DNA of 64,000 bases, taken from positions 62,001 through 126,000 of the forward strand of contig JALBYF010000027.1 in the NCBI GenBank assembly GCA_023212725.1, written 5' to 3'. The position numbers were made by a program, and so were the translations under genes. Below the pieces are notes generated by a model. That model did no database searches, was not told the DNA's origin, and saw only the letters and a list, made by a program, of their open reading frames with translations. How positions within the stretch are numbered: position 1 is the first letter of the stretch; each line of letters opens with the position of its first letter. The stretch comes from Tranzscheliella williamsii. Taxonomy: Eukaryota; Basidiomycota; Ustilaginomycetes; Ustilaginales; Ustilaginaceae. Shown here one piece after another: positions 19,540 to 29,498 of this stretch.

Positions 19540-22308
19540 CTAGTACGAGTGGAATCCGCGAACGACGCGCACGTCGATCCACATCTCGCCGATGGTCTTG
19601 TTGATCTTGGAGACCGTCTTGCGGTCGCGGCCCCACTCGGACATGTAGATGCTGCTCTGCACCTGCGAAGCTTCCGAGATCGAGTGGCCGCTGCCCCAGC
19701 CGGTGCGGGAGGAAGCGGCGATCGAGGGCGTCGCCCGCGACTGTGCGGGGAAAGCGGACGGGTAGGCCTGAGGATAGTAACCCAAGCGCGACTGGCTGTC
19801 CGACTGCGGAGACTGCGGAGACTGCGGCGAAAACTCGTGCGCCGCGGCCAAGCCGGCCGGCACCGCACTCTCGTCCTGCGTCGAGATGGCCATGCCGACG
19901 TTTTGCATCGATGTGCTTCCGTTGGCAGGCGACCCGTTGCGACTGCCCACCGGTCTCGAGAAACCCCTCGGCGCCGGTCCGTTGTCCAGCCCAGGCGAGA
20001 GCGATCCAAACATCGACGGCGCTCTCTGCGACGGAGGTGTCGTGGGCGGACTGCTGCCGCCGGAAAGCTGGGTAAACTGCGTCTGCGTCTGCATCGATGC
20101 CGTCGTACTCGACCCGTCCGAAAAGCCGCCGCTTCGCCCATGGATGCCGAGATTGCGAAGCGCCTTTTCCATGCCATCCGCACCAGAAACCCGATTGGCT
20201 GGTAGTAGATCCACCTTGAGCGCGTACTTGACCTCCAGACCGTGGCAGCGGAAACTGGCCGGCGTTGCGCCTGGAATCTTGAGCGAGCCAAACAGAACAC
20301 GAACTCCGGCCGTCCGTGCAGCGGTCGCAGCCTCATGGATCCGCGTCATGTTGTCGGCAGAGCGGCCCGAACCTGGCCGCGATCCAGTCTGGCCATCCGA
20401 TGAATCCGAGTTGAGCAACAGCGCATGGATATCGACCTCTTCCAGATCCGCGACCGACAGCAGCTTCCTTCGGTGTTCAGGTCCGTCGTTGACATTGTCG
20501 TTGCTGCTAAACGTTGTTTGGATAAGAGAAATGCAGACCAAATTGACAAGATCCGGTACAGCTCCCTGAGGCATGTAGGTACGGTCGGTCATAGCGTCTG
20601 TGATGCCAGTTTCAGAGCTCCCTGAGCTAGGTGCTGTGTTGGGGCGTTTGCCGCCAAAGATGCTGGAACCACCCTTGCGCGACGTGCTGCTGGACAAGCG
20701 GGCAAGACTCATGGACGGCTTGATGAATTTCGAGACAATGCTTCTGGTCGTTCGAATGGACTCGGTGTCAGAGTCGCGCGGCCTTGGCGAGTAGGTCGGC
20801 GATGTCAGTGTCTCGACTGGATCGTCCAGGGGCATGGCGGCAGGCGAACCGGGAGCGGTGGACGAGTCGCTTGGAGCGCGTGTCTGGATGGTCGAAAGCA
20901 AGGTAGGATCGTTCGGCCGCAAGACCAGCATGACGGGGAGTACAGAGGGTGCCTGGAGAACCGGAGGACTCGGCATGTGAAGCTCCATCTCCACGGTCCT
21001 CTTGGAAGCTTTCAACAGCGATCCTGACCACTTGGCCTGCGATCTGTGAAGGTCCCATCGATCGCCGAGCGTCGTCCCGCTCTGCTGGAATACATCCGGG
21101 CTGATCGTTGAAGGCAGTGTGGGCGGGTGCGGTGGCATGGAAGTCGGTTCTCCCAAAAAGATGAAAGGCAGCGTAAACGATTCACCTTCGGCTGGCTCCT
21201 TTGGCGTCTTTGCCTTCTTTGATCTTTCATCGTTGCCCCTGGCGAGGACCCAGGTGATTTGGTAGTAGCAGCCGATTCGGTAAGCCTTTTCAAAGCCTTT
21301 TTCAAGCAGCTCTTTGGCTAGCGGGCCCCTCGCTTTGCCTCTGGTCGCCAAGCGGATCTCTTTCTTTTCTTGAGCGGCGAACTTGGAGCTGATCTCGAAG
21401 CTGGGAGGTAAGGCAACGGGGACGGTCTGCATCTCTCCGTCGACGAAGCGAGTGGACTTGCCCATGGGCAAACTGATGTCAAAAGGAATGGGTAGCACTA
21501 GATCGTCTTTCGAGATCTGCGGTGGCTCCATCAGTTCTTCGTTTCTGGGTGCGTAGGCAGCGCGCGGTCGAACAAGGTCGTAGTTGGCGCTAAGAAGATC
21601 GTTGATCTCAAAGACCTTTTTTTCGCCACCGGTCGACCAGGGAGCAAGCGCGGTACCCTGCCAGACGGCGGCAGGCGAACCCGAGGTAGTGTGAGCGGAG
21701 ATGGTCATGATCACATCACAGCCTTTTGCGGCGGGCATGCGAATCACGCCACGGACCGAGGCAGCGCGACCAGAGAGGACGGGATAACCTCGATGGTCGA
21801 ATCCAGGCGCAAAGACCTCGACGCTGAATTTGGGCTTCTGGTTGTTCAGAAGCTGGGCCATGCGATTGACGTCGCCAATTTCCGGAGACTGGGACGGCGT
21901 ACTTGGTTCTCTGAGGTCAGCAGTGAGTCCATAAACCCTGCTCTGCAATGGAGGAGGGCTTCGATGGAGGCCTGCGCCAGGCGGTGTTCCCCCGGAGGCG
22001 GTTCTCTGCCAACCACCTCGAGTTGCTTGTGTAGGCTGTGACGACTCGTCCGAGTTGATGGCGGCGCGCGAAGCACTGGAAGCAGCGGTTCCAGTTCGCT
22101 TGCTGTACGCCGAAGCGAGGTGGTTGTACGCTTTGGGATTCGGAACAGAGGGGGACGACATCTTGGTTGACGTCCTCTGCTGAATTTGCGGGGAAGAAGT
22201 AGGACCGTGTCCGTTCAGGCCGACGCTGGATGCAGGCGTGGGTGAAAACGCTTGAGCAAGCCTGTCCGTCGGAGCGAATGTGGACACAGGCGCCGAAGCA
22301 AAGGCCAT
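19540..22308 (-). CDS. arrestin-like protein, basidiomycete type
   Basis: 922 residues in one frame. The first 130 residues are Ser/Pro-rich and disordered. Residues about 150-420 look like a beta-sandwich arrestin core: FSVEVFAPGFDHRGYPVLSG, then LVLPIPFDISLPMGKS, LPPSFEISSKF, and IGCYYQITWVLARG, resembling the arrestin-N pattern in which a lP.sfe element precedes a YY strand. A Ser/Thr/Pro-rich middle and tail follow, ending in a more ordered WGRDRKTVSKINKTIGEMW segment. No PPxY motif for a Rsp5-type ligase is visible, unlike classic alpha-arrestins. The start is the first ATG (complement of 22306-22308); longer readings rely on a TTG. If the fold call is right it may act as a trafficking adaptor, but this is inference. 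Confidence 0.6.
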   Translation of the reverse strand: MAFASAPVSTFAPTDRLAQAFSPTPASSVGLNGHGPTSSPQIQQRTSTKMSSPSVPNPKAYNHLASAYSKRTGTAASSASRAAINSDESSQPTQATRGGWQRTASGGTPPGAGLHRSPPPLQSRVYGLTADLREPSTPSQSPEIGDVNRMAQLLNNQKPKFSVEVFAPGFDHRGYPVLSGRAASVRGVIRMPAAKGCDVIMTISAHTTSGSPAAVWQGTALAPWSTGGEKKVFEINDLLSANYDLVRPRAAYAPRNEELMEPPQISKDDLVLPIPFDISLPMGKSTRFVDGEMQTVPVALPPSFEISSKFAAQEKKEIRLATRGKARGPLAKELLEKGFEKAYRIGCYYQITWVLARGNDERSKKAKTPKEPAEGESFTLPFIFLGEPTSMPPHPPTLPSTISPDVFQQSGTTLGDRWDLHRSQAKWSGSLLKASKRTVEMELHMPSPPVLQAPSVLPVMLVLRPNDPTLLSTIQTRAPSDSSTAPGSPAAMPLDDPVETLTSPTYSPRPRDSDTESIRTTRSIVSKFIKPSMSLARLSSSTSRKGGSSIFGGKRPNTAPSSGSSETGITDAMTDRTYMPQGAVPDLVNLVCISLIQTTFSSNDNVNDGPEHRRKLLSVADLEEVDIHALLLNSDSSDGQTGSRPGSGRSADNMTRIHEAATAARTAGVRVLFGSLKIPGATPASFRCHGLEVKYALKVDLLPANRVSGADGMEKALRNLGIHGRSGGFSDGSSTTASMQTQTQFTQLSGGSSPPTTPPSQRAPSMFGSLSPGLDNGPAPRGFSRPVGSRNGSPANGSTSMQNVGMAISTQDESAVPAGLAAAHEFSPQSPQSPQSDSQSRLGYYPQAYPSAFPAQSRATPSIAASSRTGWGSGHSISEASQVQSSIYMSEWGRDRKTVSKINKTIGEMWIDVRVVRGFHSY

Positions 22309-22363
22309 CGTCTCAGCGTGGCTTGATATATTGGCGAAGTCGCCGGAGCAGAGCAAGGCAACC

Positions 22364-22405
22364 AAGGCAACCTATGCACTAGGTAAGGCAACTAATGCAC
22401 TTGGT
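22364..22405. repeat. 21 bp imperfect tandem duplication upstream of the arrestin-like gene
   Basis: Two adjacent 21 bp copies at 22364-22384 and 22385-22405 share AAGGCAAC..ATGCACT.GGT with three mismatches. AAGGCA units continue on both sides to about 22427. They lie about 55-120 bp upstream of the gene's ATG (minus strand), so probably in the 5' leader or core promoter. Confidence 0.8.
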
Positions 22406-23429
22406 AAGGTAGGGCAAGGCAAGGCAATTTTGATACGAGAAGAAGAAAGCGAAATGGGTGTGTTGATGCCGGGGAGAGGTACGGAGAGGCAAGCCAGACC
22501 TAAGCCGAAGGGAAGCGGCGGCACGGGAGGGAGGGAGGTGGGCTGAGCGCAATTTCGGGTACTTGAGAAGGTCGTAAGGCGTGGGAATGGGTGCAGCTGC
22601 AGATGAAGAGGTTGCGTATCAGCGCCTTGTTCCGCAGGAAAGAGGAAGACGAGGTAGGCAATGAAGTGAAATGGCGCAGATCGAGGGGCGGTGTAGAGAG
22701 TTAAGAAGGTCGCAGTGTCAGCGCATGCATGCGTTGTACGATGATGGGCTCCAGATGGGAAGCGGAGGTTAGATGCGTCTAGAGTTTGTGGGCAAGGCTA
22801 AGCTTGGCGAGAGCCAAAGCCAGATGGACCTGGTAACAGGTGGCGGAAGCTCCAGCGCTGGTGTAGCTCAAGCTTAAGGCTCAGGAAACTGCAACAAAGG
22901 CTGGCTGCAAATCAAGCTCGAGCTAGGCTAGCAAGGTGCTGGCGTGGCGTACGTCGTGCAAACAGAGCCGTCGAATGGATGCACGCTCTGCAACCCGTTG
23001 CCAACCAAAAGCACTCCTAGGTGGCGCTTAACGCCGAGTTGGAAGAGGCAGGAAGAGGTGCAGACAAAAGCAAACCGACACGGCGTGATGCTGAAGAAGT
23101 ACGAACGGCGGGGGTCGGAGAGCTGCAAGGTCGATGGCGAGGGCGAGCAGCAAGGTGAATGCGAGCGGCAAAGGGTGGATGGCGAAAAGGTCGGGGTGGG
23201 TGATGAAGATAGCCTCGGACAAGTGAGCGCGGAGCGGAAGGAGGATCCAAGCGACGGCACTGACAGCGTCGCAAAGAGGATGGGCGCGGTAGAAAATCGA
23301 ACGACTGAGAGAGGCAAAGATAGGGACGGCTGCGCGGAACGACGGATGTGAGGTGGGGGAGGGCAAAATAAGAACGGGCGGGAAAGGGCAGCAGGAAAGG
23401 TAAAGATAGACCGGCAAGGGACGAGGGAA

Positions 23430-23447
23430 GGGCAAGGGCAAGGGCAA
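23430..23447. repeat. GGGCAA tandem repeat, three copies
   Basis: Three perfect GGGCAA units within a longer G/A-rich stretch. It is a simple repeat with no visible gene association. Confidence 0.75.
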
Positions 23448-26317
23448 GGGAAGGGGGGCGAGAATGGAATAGCGAGAGGCAAGTGCAGCCGGTCAATGTT
23501 GGCCTATCAAGATCTAGGCCTGCTTCCGCTCCATGCATACCATGACTGTGCGGTGCCATGCGTATTCACCTATGCCCTGTGCCTTTTGCCTTTTGCCTTG
23601 GCCATTCATGATTGCCTTTGCCTGCCTTGGCTTTGGCCTTGGCTTTCGCATTCGTGTTCACCGCAATGGACGCGGTGCAGGCACGGGAAGAGGGTTGACA
23701 CGCATATATGAACAATGCAAGACCGACTCACTGCGGAAAAAAGACAGACAAAGGCTATCTCTCAACGCGCCTCCCACTTGACCGTTCCACAGTGACTGTG
23801 ACTGTGACTGTTGGATGGCATCGCAGACTCTACTTGCAATGTGAATGTCACCTCTCCGATTCGTGATTGTAACAAGTGCGAGTTGGCTTCGTGGGCTGGA
23901 TGGGAGAATGTGAATAGCTAGTTCAGGAACCGAATCCAAATCCAAAGCGAAAGCGTGGTTACGGACCCGACTCAGATCTGCTGTATCTGATTTCGAAATT
24001 TTCTCTATCGCTGCTGCCTGCGTCTTGCCTGCTTGCCTTGTGCTCTGTGTGCCTATGCCTTATGCCTTGCCCCACCCTCGCCTCGTGCCTCGTCTCGCCT
24101 GCTATGGTTCCTCTCGCTCTGTCCCCTCGCCACCTCCTTGGCTCGGCCCGTGTGTGCCCTGGTCTCTTCGTGCCCTGGGCCCCTTTCCGTTCGCTGCGCC
24201 TTTCTTTCCTTCTCGCGTTTGTGCTGAGGCTCTGCAGCGGAATAGGCCAGCGTGCTGCTTGTGGGATGCTATTCCAGCTGCCGCGGCTGTAGGCAGGGGA
24301 GCGGGGGGCAAGGACGCATGAAAATAGCAAGGGCGGAGGCTGCGGGCAACTGGACAAAAACGGGACGGAGCAACCAAGCCAAGTCACTCAGCCAGGCGCA
24401 GAGGCACTGGCAACGTGTCGACGCAGAGACGAAATGAAGAACGGATGCTCATGCGGCCGCATCTCAGCTGTGTTAGCGTACCGAATGAATCAAGTGAATG
24501 TGAATGGCTGCACGCTCAAAATCAGGCAGGTCACGCTGCTATTCATGCACGACTTGCACTTGGCATCTCACTTTCCCCCGTCGCTGCCAAGACGAACACC
24601 GCACCGCCAAGTCGACGCCGTCCAAAGTATCGCCTCGCAACTATACCGGAATGAGGAGACGCCGCCATCCAGCCCGACACCTCCGCGTAGCACCTGGCCC
24701 GCAGTCAGGCCACAGCTCCGAAATCCCCCATCACCAAGAAATCTTCCTTGCGTTTGAAGCGACCCGATCACGGTACCGGGAATCCAGAGTGAATACTAAC
24801 ATAAACAGGAATTTAGAAATTTATGCAAGTACGGCTGGACGCGTTTTTGGTGAATAATAAACTTGGATCCAGCGCAGCTGCCCGCTCCGATTCGCGACGC
24901 CCCTGGACGCGCAGGGTCGCGTAGAGCGTGTTTCCCCCACTCTTGTCTGTCGCGCCTACCTCTCGCATCGAGACGGGACCAGCGAATCCGTTCATGAAAC
25001 CAATCCAAGCTTCGCATGCGCGGTCTCATCCGTCGAGAGGCTGAGGCGTGCTCGTGTCGAAGTGGACCGACATGTCGAGTCGGTCGGAGTACCTCGGCGT
25101 TCGGTAAGGAGCTACGGCTGTTCGCATCCGATCTACCCTCTGCCGTTGATGTCGCTCGTCTCTGGTCGATTGTTTGCTGACGGAGTCGGGACTCATGCGG
25201 CCGCTTTGCTGATTTCCATGCTCCTCGGCGCCCGCCGTTTCTACTCCGAACCATCCACGAGGCGCGTCAATATCACCGTGACGGATCGTACTGCAGCAGT
25301 TGGGGAGCACGCGTCGCTATGCCAAAGCCGAGAGCAGTGTGACGAACAGTGCAGCTGTTATCTCCCACCTCGCTCCGAACCACAGCTGCCCTTTCAAACG
25401 CCAGTTCCAGCAGACAGAACCGAACAGGATCGGCAGACGAGTAGGCCACCGTGCTTCTGCTGCCATACAGGCTTTCTCGGCAGCAGACGCTCTTCGAATC
25501 CGAGTTGCGTCCAAGCCAGTCCCGAGACCCGTAACAGCGACGATCCACCCTCGCATCGGCGTACGCAACCACAGCCGGAGCGCGAAGGCGCTGGCGCTGG
25601 GCGAGGCTGCTGCTGAGCAGATGCTCTGCTGAGCCGGTCGCCGCGCGAGCCGGCTGGGCCTTCTTCCTGCGATCGCCGCCACCCTACACCCGGCTTTGCG
25701 TCGACTTGGAGAGCATGGCCGTGTCGCGTCACCATGCCAAATTGATACGGCCGTGATCATATGCAGGGCATTGACGCCCATTACGGCTGGCGACACAAAC
25801 GCTCCTGCAACCACCGCACACGCGAGAGAAGGGAAGAGCGCACTACGCACTGCATCTGGGCTTCTGTCGTGCTGTGAGGTGTGCGAAGAAGCCAGCTCGC
25901 CATGCCGATCATTGAGAAGTCACGCTGAGCAAGCATGCGGCTGGGCTTGCGGCGAAACGGCCGGGCATGGCATCGCGGCCAGGCTGGCCGCGGATCTCAC
26001 ACACCGCAGCGCGCGGACGCAGGAACGCATGTGCCTTTGCCGGCAAAATTCCGCGTGGTGGCGCGCATGCACATGCAGACCGTGGGCCGCGGTTCCCGCA
26101 CACGTACAAACCCACCCCGATCTACCCCCCTCCCCCACCCAATACCACTCCATCCCCGATGAGCCTCGATCTCGCCATCGGGCTTCGATCCGTTTCGCCC
26201 CTTCCTGACGCCGTGGCTGCGCACGTTTCTATAGCCACGCCGCACGGGCAGCGAGTGCTGGCTTCCGTTGCTAAGCATCCTATCGTATCAACATGTGGGG
26301 GATGTGGCGGCGTGAGG

Positions 26318-28387
26318 CTAGAAGACTCTCATGCCGCGCGTGTCGTACGGCAGCAGGGCGAGCGCGATGGGGCAGAGAAGGGTGAGGCTGCCGGCAAGGT
26401 AGAGGACGTGCTTGGCCTGCTGCTCGGTCTGGTCCGCGTAGAGTGGGTCTGCCGCGAGCGGGGCGACGATGCTGGCGATGCGGCCGAGCGTCGAGGCGAG
26501 CCCGCTGGCGGTGCCGCGCACCTGGCTCGGGTAGATCTCAGGGACAAACGCGTAGAGGATCGAGTTGAAGAAGCTCTGGAAGAAGTACTCCATTGCATTG
26601 AAGCCAATGCTGCCCGCCTGCGTCTCGACCACGGTAAACAGAAACATCGAGACCGCCATGAGCGCCGACGAAATCACCATCGCCCACTGCCGCCCCAGCT
26701 TGGGCACCTCGATCATCAACGCGCCGAACGCCACCGCCACAATGCCGGGAAAGTAGATCAGGATGTAGTTGCGGTACGTCGTCGAGATCGGCAGCTCCTC
26801 TGCAGCGCCCTTGGCGCGCAGGATCTGCGGCAGGTAGAATCCAGCAAGCGTAAACCCCCAGAAGTCGGCGATAAAGGTGATCCAGAGCAGCGTCGTCACC
26901 CTCGCCATGGTCCGGTTGGCGAACAGCGTCTTGGCATTGGCAAACAGCGCCACCATCTCCTTGGCCGACTTGCGCGCGCGCTGCCAACGTGTCTCGCGCA
27001 TGGCGCCTGCATTGAGGCCCTGCACCTCGTCCTGGGCGACATCGATGTATTCGGTGCCATGATGCGCGGCTATGCGCTTGGCCGCTTCGCGGTAATCGGC
27101 CTGGCTGAACAGAGGCTCCAGCTTGCTCTTGTTAAAAGTGTAGATCTGCTTGACCACCTGCAGCGCCTTCTGGTCGTCGCCCCGCGTCAGCAGATACTGC
27201 GGGCTCTCGCGGAAGCTAAACACAAAGAAGCGCGCCACAAAGATGAGCCAGGTGATGCAGCCGAGCGTGTAGAGCGTATAGCGCCATCCCATGTTGTTCG
27301 ACCGCGTACACGTCTCGGCAGACTCGCAGCTGTACGTTGGAATCAGCCCGTACGCGATGCCGCAGCAGACCAGGACGCCGAGAGGCTGAAAGAGCGACAG
27401 CGCAGCTACCAGGAAGCGCCGGTTGGTGGGCAGGAACTCGAGCGCAATGGTGGCATCGATAGGAATGTTGCCGCCGATGCCGAAACCGACAAAGGCAGAA
27501 AGCGCGCAGAGCGTGTCGAAGTTGCCCGCCCCTCCACTGGCAATGCCAAAGATGGCGGCGATCAGCGTGGTGAGATAGAAGCTCCAGCGCCGGCCGACGA
27601 CGTCGACGGCGAAGCCAAAGAAGAAGGCGCCGACGGTCAGGCCTGCAGAGAAGGCGGTCTGGAGCGGGCCCGTGGAGCCATGCACCTGGTCGTCAAACTC
27701 GTAGGCGATCTGCGTAACGATCAGGCCCAGCGCCTGTGCCCACAACAGGTCGATGAAGTACCCGCAGCCACAGAGCAACCAGATGCAGACCTGGTACTTG
27801 CCCATCCCCATCCGGTCGAATTCGGCCGAGACCATCATCGACTTGTTCTCGCGCAAGGTCTTGCTCGGGTCAAACAGATCATCGAACGTGATGTCGGCGG
27901 GTCCGTGGCTCCTCTCTCCATCCACCGCCGTGGTGTCAGTAGACGACGACACGGCGATGTCGACATCCTTGTCGCTCGCCACGTTCAAACGGTTGGAATG
28001 GGAGCGCTTCATCTTGATCGAGTTAGTGCGTCGGGAACGCGGACGTCGCGACTGCGAGCCTCTGCTTTTGGTGGAGGCGGACGAGAGCGTGCGTTGCGGC
28101 AGGAACGGCCGTCGTGCGCCAGCGTCGCGGTCGTACGTGTCGTCGTCGTCGTCAAGGGTGTCGTCAGTCGAGGTGGTTTCCTCGTCGGACTGCGTGTAGA
28201 CCGAGGCACGATTCGATGGGGCACGAGATTTGGCAAAGATTCGCGAGTGACAAAGCGAGGTCCGGGGAGTGGTGTCCTGGGCCTGGTAGGACGCGGGGGC
28301 AATTGGACCGCGCAACGGAACCGTCTGAGGATCTGTGGCCGAAGAGAGCAATAATGGTGGCGAGAAGGACGTGCTAGTCAAGGGCAT
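26318..28387 (-). CDS. MFS transporter, sugar-porter/SV2-like
   Basis: 689 residues. A hydrophilic N-terminus of about 190 residues (Asp-rich DDDDD run, Ser/Arg-rich stretch) precedes about 12 membrane spans. MFS signatures include GAFFFGFAVDVVGRRWSFYL (motif A) after span 2, GFGIGGNIPIDATIALEFLP in span 4, a large central loop with an Asp/Glu-rich stretch, and PEIYPSQVRGTASGLAS after span 10, close to the PESPR/PEIYP pattern of sugar-porter and SV2-like carriers. It ends YDTRGMRVF. The substrate cannot be read from sequence. The start at 28387 is preferred because the 96 further in-frame residues up to another ATG (28675) are Cys/His-rich and unlike a transporter N-terminus. Confidence 0.85.
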   Translation of the reverse strand: MPLTSTSFSPPLLLSSATDPQTVPLRGPIAPASYQAQDTTPRTSLCHSRIFAKSRAPSNRASVYTQSDEETTSTDDTLDDDDDTYDRDAGARRPFLPQRTLSSASTKSRGSQSRRPRSRRTNSIKMKRSHSNRLNVASDKDVDIAVSSSTDTTAVDGERSHGPADITFDDLFDPSKTLRENKSMMVSAEFDRMGMGKYQVCIWLLCGCGYFIDLLWAQALGLIVTQIAYEFDDQVHGSTGPLQTAFSAGLTVGAFFFGFAVDVVGRRWSFYLTTLIAAIFGIASGGAGNFDTLCALSAFVGFGIGGNIPIDATIALEFLPTNRRFLVAALSLFQPLGVLVCCGIAYGLIPTYSCESAETCTRSNNMGWRYTLYTLGCITWLIFVARFFVFSFRESPQYLLTRGDDQKALQVVKQIYTFNKSKLEPLFSQADYREAAKRIAAHHGTEYIDVAQDEVQGLNAGAMRETRWQRARKSAKEMVALFANAKTLFANRTMARVTTLLWITFIADFWGFTLAGFYLPQILRAKGAAEELPISTTYRNYILIYFPGIVAVAFGALMIEVPKLGRQWAMVISSALMAVSMFLFTVVETQAGSIGFNAMEYFFQSFFNSILYAFVPEIYPSQVRGTASGLASTLGRIASIVAPLAADPLYADQTEQQAKHVLYLAGSLTLLCPIALALLPYDTRGMRVF

Positions 28388-29498
28388 CACTCTTTTCTGT
28401 CCGCGCAACCCGGAGATACATGCGGTGAAGGGGAAGGAAGGCAAGTGCATCCGGTCTGGGGAGGACAAACACCAAGCGCCTTGGCACTGACGGCAGAACT
28501 CGACATGCCGCGCCAGAGACCAGCTTGCTGCCCAACAGTGGGCGCACTGATCTCGATTAGGACCGGGCGTAGAGGCTTGCAAGACCATGGCCAGTAAAAG
28601 CGCAGGCGTTGGGTGATGCGAGACCTCGGTTACGGACAAGGGTCGAGCGCAACCACGGCTTCTATACACAGACATCTGGCAGGCACAGGGACCACAAGGT
28701 AGCTTCGTAGTTGAGCTGGACGGAGACTGTGCGGTGCCGGGGCGTCGTTGAGCTCACGGTCTTGACAAAGGCACAAGCGCAACCATAAGGCCAAGGCCAT
28801 CACAATGAGATGGAAAAATAACTACGTAAGGGCCTGCAGTGGGCTACATGCTCCGGGCTAAGCGAGTAAGAGGCTTGCAAGAGGGTACCTCGCTGGCTTT
28901 TGGACAGAGTAGCGCACCGCCCAGCCGCCCTCACATCTACGTCCACATTTTCAATGGCTGTAAGAAGACGAGATGGAGACAATCCTCCACGATAGCAACT
29001 GCGAGTCGGTCGCAAGCGCAGCGGACGGCACTGTTGTGTTGGTGGTTTGGCGCAAGACGACAACTAGGCACTCATAACTGGGCGGAACGACGGTTGAGAT
29101 GCAGGGTCCCTGCGCAAACGCATGTCTCCCGCTCTGTGTCCCACTGCCCGCTGGAGCTGTCAATCGATGCGCGTCCAGCGGATGACCAACCCTGCAGATT
29201 GGCTTGGCTAATTGTGCATTAACGACCTAACAGAGAGCTCTCATCATGGGACGGCAAACGGGGGCGGTGGTCTTAACATAATCACGTGGTAGAGAAAGGC
29301 TCAAGATTGGCGCGTACACATTTTCGGGTGACTTGACTGGGCAGAATATCTCCACCTTTGACTTGCCAACTTACCAACTTGCCAACTTCTTTCCTAACTT
29401 CTTCGCTGGGCAGTCATACTGGTAGTCCGTTCTTCAACCTCAGGGAAGGCTCGTCGACGAGTAAAGCGCAAAGGGGGCACTGGCGACAAGTGGGAGCT
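28388..29498. promoter_or_regulatory. divergent intergenic region MFS / COQ11-COQ10
   Basis: A 1.1 kb head-to-head region expected to hold both promoters. ATCACGTG lies at 29281-29288 and an inverted CCAAT (ATTGG) at 29306-29310, about 190-220 bp upstream of the COQ fusion ATG. CCAAT is the site of the HAP complex that controls respiratory genes in fungi; binding is inferred. Three 8 bp CTTGCCAA-type units lie at 29362-29385. I see no additional gene. Confidence 0.4.

Larger units (their letters stand above)
22309..26317. other. 4 kb gene-free region with short repeats
   Basis: No recognisable gene on either strand. 22.35-24.1 kb is unusually rich in short GCCTT/AAGGC repeats (see the repeat entries), with GGGCAA copies at 23430-23447, GTGACT copies near 23791-23811, and pyrimidine-rich patches. 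24.4-25.9 kb has ordinary composition with one AT-rich patch (about 24790-24870). The many 60-180 codon open frames overlap on both strands, have no family resemblance and change frame constantly. It must include the promoter of the arrestin-like gene and the 3' end of the MFS gene. Confidence 0.5.

Noticed and set aside
25062..25616. Open frame of 184 codons on the plus strand
   Set aside because: No ATG context, no family resemblance, and the opposite strand is equally open; Cys/Arg/Pro-rich composition looks random.
25967..28354. Long open frame on the plus strand opposite the MFS transporter
   Set aside because: It is the antisense of a real gene with strong GC-biased third positions; the translation is Arg/His-rich and matches no family.
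28388..28675. N-terminal extension of the MFS transporter to the ATG at 28675
   Set aside because: The 96 residues are Cys/His-rich and unlike transporter N-termini; the ATG at 28387 is preferred, but the extension cannot be excluded.
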